8,830 nucleotides of DNA from Propionibacteriaceae bacterium. Its GTDB lineage: Bacteria; Actinomycetota; Actinomycetes; Propionibacteriales; Propionibacteriaceae. The notes below the pieces were generated by a model. It had not been told where the DNA came from and did no database searches. It saw only the letters and a list, made by a program, of their open reading frames with translations. The stretch spans positions 1 through 8,830 of the forward strand of contig JAGQUI010000093.1 of the NCBI GenBank assembly GCA_020438595.1, in the 5' to 3' direction. Below are positions 5,970 to 8,830 of this stretch, piece by piece. A program made the position numbers and the translations under genes. How positions within the stretch are numbered: position 1 is the first letter of the stretch; the number at the start of each line of letters is the position of its first letter.

Positions 5970-6512
5970 ATGGCGTTCGGTCGAGTGCCGCAGCCGAGCC
6001 CGCAGCGCATGGTGCCCATCCCCGGGCACCCGATCGTGGTGGGTGTGATCCCGGGCCAGCCCGAACTCGTCGCGCTCACCGCGGCCGCGTGGTCGGAAGC
6101 GCTCGGCGGGGTGCCGATCTATTTCGGCTACTCCGACCCGGAACGGATCGTGGACGCCGAGTACACCGACGGCACCGTGCGGCACTCCGACATCGATCCC
6201 GACCAGGCCGACGACGGCTGGGAGGAGCGGGAGCGTGAGATCCGGGCCTTCCTCGCCGAAGTGCTCGCCGGCCACCAGGGGCCGTGGGAGTTCCGCTACC
6301 TCGCCGGGCGGGCCGACCGGGCGCTCACCCACCTGGCCCGCGCCGTGGACGCCTCGGTGATCATGGTCGGGGCGAAGCACCCCTCGTCCACCGAGCGGTT
6401 GCGCGAGTTCCTGGCCGGCTCGGTCGCCGTCCGGCTCACCCGGCACCAGCACCGGCCGGTCCTGATCGTGCCGCTCGAGGTGATCGACTGGAAGGCGCCC
6501 ACCAAGTGGTAG
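5970..6512 (+). CDS. Universal stress protein (UspA-like), first gene of the fluoride operon
   Basis: The product has 180 residues with one Usp-like alpha/beta domain: strand IVVGV at 22-26, a helix at about 31-46, a middle region rich in Asp/Glu (75-92), and a C-terminal block VIMVGAKHP at 130-138 then FLAGSVAVRLTRHQHRPVLIVP at about 147-168. The end of this block is the clearest Usp signature. The nucleotide site looks degenerate. The usual Asp after the first strand is missing (GVIPGQ), the second Gly of G-x2-G is His137, and the loop to Gly150-Ser151 is three residues longer than usual. ATP binding is therefore doubtful. The ATG at 5970 is fixed by the excellent Shine-Dalgarno at 5957-5964. 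Its position directly behind the fluoride riboswitch and before two crcB genes suggests a role in fluoride stress, but its activity is unknown. Confidence 0.82.
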   Translation: MAFGRVPQPSPQRMVPIPGHPIVVGVIPGQPELVALTAAAWSEALGGVPIYFGYSDPERIVDAEYTDGTVRHSDIDPDQADDGWEEREREIRAFLAEVLAGHQGPWEFRYLAGRADRALTHLARAVDASVIMVGAKHPSSTERLREFLAGSVAVRLTRHQHRPVLIVPLEVIDWKAPTKW

Positions 6513-6547
6513 GGGACACTCCCGGCCATACCATCCCCGGCCTGCGG

Positions 6548-6985
6548 ATGCTCCGGATCCCGGTGCGGCCCGCATGGCTGGGGGTGATCGGCGCAGGCGG
6601 CGCGGCCGGGACGGCCACCCGGGTCTGGCTGGAGAGCGTCTTCCCCGCCGCCACGGGACAGTGGCCGTGGACGACCTTCTGGATCAACGTGAGCGGCGCG
6701 CTGCTGCTCGGCGTCCTGCTGGAGGTGCTCGCCGAGACCGGACCCGACCGCGGCTGGCGTCGGGGCGTCCGGCTCGGAGCGGGCACCGGGTTCATGGGCG
6801 GCTACACCACCTACAGCTCGTTCGCGGTCGAGACCTTCGCGCTGCTCGACTCCGGCGCCTGGCTGATCGGGCTGGGCTACGCGATCGGCAGCGTGGTGCT
6901 CGGCCTGGTCGCCGCGTTCGCGGGCGCGCGCGTGGTGCGCCGGATCTTCCGCCGGTACCGCCGTTCCCGGGGGGCGATCAAGTGA
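6548..6985 (+). CDS. crcB: CrcB/Fluc fluoride channel subunit 1
   Basis: The subunit has 145 residues and four membrane segments. Family marks are INVSG at 46-50 (with the pore Asn47) and GFMGGYTTYSSF at 81-92, the counterpart of the Fluc 'G-F-x-G-G-x-T-T-F-S-T-F' block. Fluc channels release fluoride from the cell passively as dual-topology dimers. At the two key phenylalanine positions it has Tyr89 and Phe92. Positive charges are at the N-terminus (Arg3, Arg7), in loop 2 (Arg68, 71, 72, 75) and in a very basic tail (RRIFRRYRRSRGAIK), which predicts N-in/C-in orientation. The ATG at 6548 gives a typical CrcB N-terminus but lacks a good Shine-Dalgarno. An in-frame GTG at 6506, overlapping the usp stop and preceded by GGAAGG, would give 159 residues and is a real alternative. 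Its stop overlaps the next crcB by four bases. Confidence 0.9.
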   Translation: MLRIPVRPAWLGVIGAGGAAGTATRVWLESVFPAATGQWPWTTFWINVSGALLLGVLLEVLAETGPDRGWRRGVRLGAGTGFMGGYTTYSSFAVETFALLDSGAWLIGLGYAIGSVVLGLVAAFAGARVVRRIFRRYRRSRGAIK

Positions 6986-7353
6986 TCCCGCTGTTCGTGG
7001 CCCTCGCCGGTGGGCTCGGCGCCATCGCCCGGTTCGTGGTGGACGCAGAGGTCGGACGCCGGGTGACGCGGTGGGGCATCCCCCTCGGCACCGCGCTGAT
7101 CAACGTGTCCGGGTCGTTCCTCCTCGGCCTGATCGTCGGCTGGTGGACCTTCCACACCGGCGATCCGGGTCTCAAGGCCGCCCTGGGCACCGGCTTCATG
7201 GGCGGCTACACCACGTTCAGCACCGCCTGCGTCGAGGCCGCGCGGCTGGCCCGTGCCGACCGCCGCTGGAGCCTGCTCGTGCACGCCGGGGGAACGCTGG
7301 TGCTCGGCGTCGCCGGGGCCGCGTTCGGCTTCTGGCTGGGCGCTGTCGCCTGA
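6982..7353 (+). CDS. crcB: CrcB/Fluc fluoride channel subunit 2
   Basis: The subunit has 123 residues and four membrane segments, with INVSG at 40-44 (Asn41) and GFMGGYTTFSTA at 71-82. At the two phenylalanine positions of Fluc it has Phe79 and Ala82, the reverse of subunit 1 (Tyr, Phe). Positive charges cluster in loop 1 (Arg17, 26, 27, 30) and loop 3 (Arg88, 91, 94, 95), while loop 2 has only Lys65. This predicts N-out/C-out, opposite to subunit 1. The GTG start at 6982 overlaps the stop of the first crcB (GTGA) and is preceded by the G-run GGGGGG at 6969-6974, so the two are probably translated together in similar amounts. Paired crcB genes are known to make obligate heterodimers in other bacteria; the same is inferred here. 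Confidence 0.92.
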   Translation: MIPLFVALAGGLGAIARFVVDAEVGRRVTRWGIPLGTALINVSGSFLLGLIVGWWTFHTGDPGLKAALGTGFMGGYTTFSTACVEAARLARADRRWSLLVHAGGTLVLGVAGAAFGFWLGAVA

Positions 7354-7356
7354 GCG

Positions 7357-7370
7357 GCCGGGCGCCCGGC
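7357..7370 (+). terminator. Possible terminator of the fluoride operon
   Basis: GCCGGGCGCCCGGC is a perfect 14-base palindrome starting four bases after the crcB stop codon. As RNA it can form GCCGG/CCGGC with a GCGC loop. It is not followed by a T-run (GAAAAC follows), so it is at best a non-canonical actinobacterial terminator or RNA-stabilising hairpin. Confidence 0.35.
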
Positions 7371-7415
7371 GAAAACTGATCTGGACCGAGTCACCCGAAA
7401 GGGGGACCGGCCGGG

Positions 7416-7421
7416 TAGAGT
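7416..7421 (+). promoter_or_regulatory. -10 box of the M50 protease gene
   Basis: TAGAGT (TANNNT) lies 43 bases before the ATG at 7465, placing a start site near 7428 and a leader of about 37 bases. It is identical to the -10 box of the GAP-family gene. No clear -35 box is seen. Confidence 0.4.
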
Positions 7422-7464
7422 GCAGACAACACCGCGTCGGGGGGCGCACAGGTGAGGGGGATCG

Positions 7465-8040
7465 ATGGACGACCAGCGCGAGTTCGAGGTCGAGGTCAAG
7501 CCCGGCTTCGTGGTCACCATGGTCGGACTGGTCCTCGTCTACGCACTCTTCAACGTCGTCGCCACCATCCGGATCGGTGAACCGGTGCCGATCCTGCAGT
7601 CGCTGAACTGGGGCGCGTCGGTCACCCTCCTGGTCCTGTTCGGCACGCTGTTCCACGAGTTGGGGCACGTGTTGGCCGGCGTGGTGGCCGGTCACCAGTG
7701 GACGAAGGCCGTGCTGAACGGCGGCGGCCTCGGCGTGGTGATCGAGCCCAAGCCGCAGGGTTGGGACCGGGTCCTGCGCAGCGTGGCGGGTCCGCTCGCG
7801 CACTTCGTCTTCGCGCTGCCGCTGCTGGCCGTCGCCGTCTCGGTCACCCCGGCCGGCGCCACCTCCGTCGCCATCGCCCAGACCTCGCTCTGGTGGGTGG
7901 CGGGCGTCAGCAACCTGTTCCTGGCCGCCTTCAACCTGCTGCCCCTGCCGGGGTTCGACGGCGGGAAGGCCCTCGACGGTCTGCGGGATGTGCTCGGGCG
8001 CCGCGCGGTCGTCAGCGGCGGCCGGTTCGTCAAGACCTGA
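7465..8040 (+). CDS. Compact M50 / site-2-protease-like membrane metalloprotease
   Basis: The protein has 191 residues and about four membrane segments (roughly 15-34, 50-75, 108-128, 144-162). The zinc motif HELGH is at 64-68 in the second segment. The third ligand motif NLLPLPGFDGGK at 157-168 has the expected Asp165. Both are standard for M50 intramembrane proteases, which cut membrane-bound substrates such as anti-sigma factors. It lacks PDZ and CBS domains and is near the minimal core size. The C-terminal part after the DG motif is short, and the protein may lack a final helix found in larger relatives. The ATG is supported by the purine-rich GAGGGGG at 7454-7460. It appears to be a single-gene transcript with its own promoter. 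The substrate is unknown, and no sigma/anti-sigma gene is in the window. Confidence 0.85.
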   Translation: MDDQREFEVEVKPGFVVTMVGLVLVYALFNVVATIRIGEPVPILQSLNWGASVTLLVLFGTLFHELGHVLAGVVAGHQWTKAVLNGGGLGVVIEPKPQGWDRVLRSVAGPLAHFVFALPLLAVAVSVTPAGATSVAIAQTSLWWVAGVSNLFLAAFNLLPLPGFDGGKALDGLRDVLGRRAVVSGGRFVKT

Positions 8041-8049
8041 CCTGTCGTG

Positions 8050-8069
8050 GTCGGCCACTGGTGGCCGAC
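8050..8069. terminator. Hairpin after the M50 gene, likely terminator
   Basis: GTCGGCCA and TGGCCGAC form a perfect eight-base stem with a CTGG loop, starting nine bases after the M50 stop codon. It lacks a T-run on either strand. The position between convergent genes favours a terminator role in either direction. Confidence 0.5.
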
Positions 8070-8076
8070 GCCCTGA

Positions 8077-8100
8077 TGGTGGCAGAATTGCCTGCCACCA
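8077..8100. terminator. Second hairpin in tandem, terminator or operator-like palindrome
   Basis: TGGTGGCAG and CTGCCACCA form a perfect nine-base stem with a six-base loop (AATTGC). It lies seven bases beyond the first hairpin. With it, this makes a tandem pair suited to stop convergent transcription. The AT-rich centre also resembles a protein-binding palindrome, but no promoter is evident beside it. Confidence 0.4.
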
Positions 8101-8144
8101 GAGTCTCAGCGGTCCGCCGGTCCGGCGCGTCCATCCCCGTCCGC

Positions 8145-8210
8145 TGGTAGACCCCGCGAGGGGCGACCGGTCGCGTTCAGGGGAGCGGACGCGGCCGGTT
8201 CGGTCTACCG
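8145..8210 (+). other. Predicted three-way-junction RNA structure of unknown identity
   Basis: GGTAGA (8146-8151) pairs with TCTACC (8204-8209). Inside this closing stem lie two adjacent hairpins. The first is CCCC-GCGA-GGGG (8152-8163), with a GNRA tetraloop. The second is a long stem of 15 pairs, 8164-8178 with 8187-8202, with one bulged base (8199) and the loop AGGGGAGC. Nearly every base is accounted for. Two G-U pairs (8171-8194, 8177-8188) and the GNRA loop exist only in plus-strand RNA. It is not a tRNA and I do not recognise the family. No promoter or T-run is evident. It could be a small RNA, a 3' UTR element or an intergenic repeat. Confidence 0.4.
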
Positions 8211-8239
8211 CGGCACACCGCGAAGTTCCGATGTGGACC

Positions 8240-8830
8240 CTAGACGGCGGCGTCCGAGACGGCCTTCAGCACGGGTTGCAGGGCCAGCCACCACTGCTCG
8301 CGGGGCCGCCGGTAGCGCAGGTCCATCTCCGCCATCATCCCGGCCACCGGGAACGCGGTCACCTTCGACTTCACCAGGCCCAGGTAGTGGCTCTCGCTGC
8401 CGCCGGCGGCGAACTCGGCCGCGAGCAGGTCGAGCGCGCGTGAGACCAGCCGGACGGCGAGCAGCCGGTCGAACGGGGTGGGGCAGCCGCCCTGCTGGAC
8501 GTGGCCGAGGATGCTCTGCCGCACGTCGTAGAGGCCCTGCCCCTCCTGGTCCAGCAGCCGGGCGAGGAAGTCGGTGGTGTAGAGCGGATTGGCGTTCTCG
8601 TTGCGGATCGCGAGGAACAGCCGCCGTCCGGACGAGAAGCTGTTCCGCAGCCACTCCAGGTCCGCCTGCAGCGCGGCCAGGCTGATCCCGTCCTCGTGCA
8701 GGTAGACCCGCTCGGCGCCTCCGGACAGCGCCCCCATCAGGGCGAGGTAGCCGCAGTAGCGGCCCATCGTCTCGACCACGAAGGCGCGCTTGGCTGCGCT
8801 GCCCGACATCTTGATCCGGTCCACGGCCTC
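8240..8830 (-). CDS. 6-phosphofructokinase, C-terminal part, eukaryote-like type (5' end outside window)
   Basis: The gene enters from the right edge; 196 codons and the TAG stop are visible. Phosphofructokinase phosphorylates fructose 6-phosphate in glycolysis. Family marks are VETMGRYCGYLA (about 8776-8741), a sugar-phosphate binding segment, LAIRNENANPLYTTDF (about 8614-8567), and GHVQQGGCPTPFDR (8506-8465). In E. coli PfkA the last motif reads H-x-Q-R-G-G, with an Arg that binds the substrate; here it is Gln. QQGG, TPFDR, YTTDF and the C-terminal PREQWWLALQPVLK are all features of the C-terminal (regulatory) half of double-length eukaryotic PFK rather than of 320-residue bacterial PfkA. 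This suggests a long fused PFK whose catalytic N-terminal half lies outside the window. A single-domain enzyme with the same type of core cannot be excluded. Phosphate donor (ATP or PPi) cannot be judged. Confidence 0.87.
   Translation of the reverse strand, partial: EAVDRIKMSGSAAKRAFVVETMGRYCGYLALMGALSGGAERVYLHEDGISLAALQADLEWLRNSFSSGRRLFLAIRNENANPLYTTDFLARLLDQEGQGLYDVRQSILGHVQQGGCPTPFDRLLAVRLVSRALDLLAAEFAAGGSESHYLGLVKSKVTAFPVAGMMAEMDLRYRRPREQWWLALQPVLKAVSDAAV

Larger units (their letters stand above)
8041..8239. other. Convergent intergenic region, no coding sequence
   Basis: This stretch between the convergent M50 and PFK genes holds no believable reading frame. It contains hairpins at 8050-8069 and 8077-8100, a palindrome CGCCGG-T-CCGGCG at 8115-8127, and the three-way-junction fold at 8145-8210. 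Nothing else is recognised. Confidence 0.6.

Noticed and set aside
5798..6079. In-frame extension upstream of the CLC start
   Set aside because: It runs antisense through the riboswitch and the usp start. The ATG at 5797 has a clear Shine-Dalgarno and begins the first membrane helix.
6506..6547. GTG at 6506 as start of the first crcB gene
   Set aside because: It is kept only as an alternative: it has GGAAGG upstream and overlaps the usp stop, but the added 14 residues are not CrcB-like and ATG 6548 gives the typical N-terminus.
8146..8209. tRNA-like look: seven-base terminal pairing and GGTTC near the 3' end
   Set aside because: There is no anticodon arm, the T-arm does not form, the total length is only 64 nt, and the internal fold is a GNRA hairpin plus one long hairpin.
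1..8830. Mobile elements, CRISPR arrays, integration sites, rRNA or tRNA genes
   Set aside because: No transposase or integrase motifs, direct-repeat arrays, or tRNA folds were found on either strand.

Overview
The window is about 70% G+C, gene-dense, and every real reading frame shows strong third-position GC bias. TANNNT -10 boxes directly in front of start codons (leaderless genes) and the protein types seen (GAP/Sap-like membrane protein, MntR with a C-terminal SH3-like tail, paired CrcB) point to a high-GC actinobacterium. I cannot name the genus. There is no sign of phage, insertion sequences, CRISPR or integrons.

Layout. (1) 1-910, minus strand: the 5' end of a lipoprotein resembling PQQ-type sugar dehydrogenases, cut by the window edge, and a six-helix GAP-family membrane protein. 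(2) 995-3471, plus strand: an NRAMP-type Mn/Fe importer (mntH), a DtxR-family regulator with MntR-type metal ligands (mntR) overlapping it by one base, and a small TVGYGD potassium-type ion channel four bases further on. A palindrome overlaps the likely leaderless mntH promoter and is the natural MntR operator. (3) 3481-5797, minus strand: a CLC-family anion transporter followed by a DUF389 membrane protein. (4) 5798-7353, plus strand: a fluoride (crcB-motif) riboswitch, a UspA-like protein and two tandem overlapping crcB (Fluc) genes. (5) 7354-8040: a promoter and a compact M50/site-2-protease-like membrane metalloprotease. (6) 8041-8239: a hairpin-rich convergent intergenic stretch, including a predicted three-way-junction RNA fold. 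(7) 8240-8830, minus strand: the C-terminal part of a phosphofructokinase that resembles the C-terminal half of eukaryote-type double-length PFK.

How the parts fit. The middle of the window is an ion-homeostasis neighbourhood. Manganese entry is probably set by MntR feedback on its own operon. Fluoride is sensed by RNA and removed by what looks like an obligate CrcB heterodimer whose subunits show opposite charge bias. The riboswitch operon diverges from an unusual CLC protein that lacks several canonical CLC residues, and the two promoters share a small palindrome. The most interesting items are the fluoride riboswitch with usp as its first gene, the asymmetric CrcB pair, the atypical CLC, the unassigned structured element at 8145-8210, and the eukaryote-like PFK.
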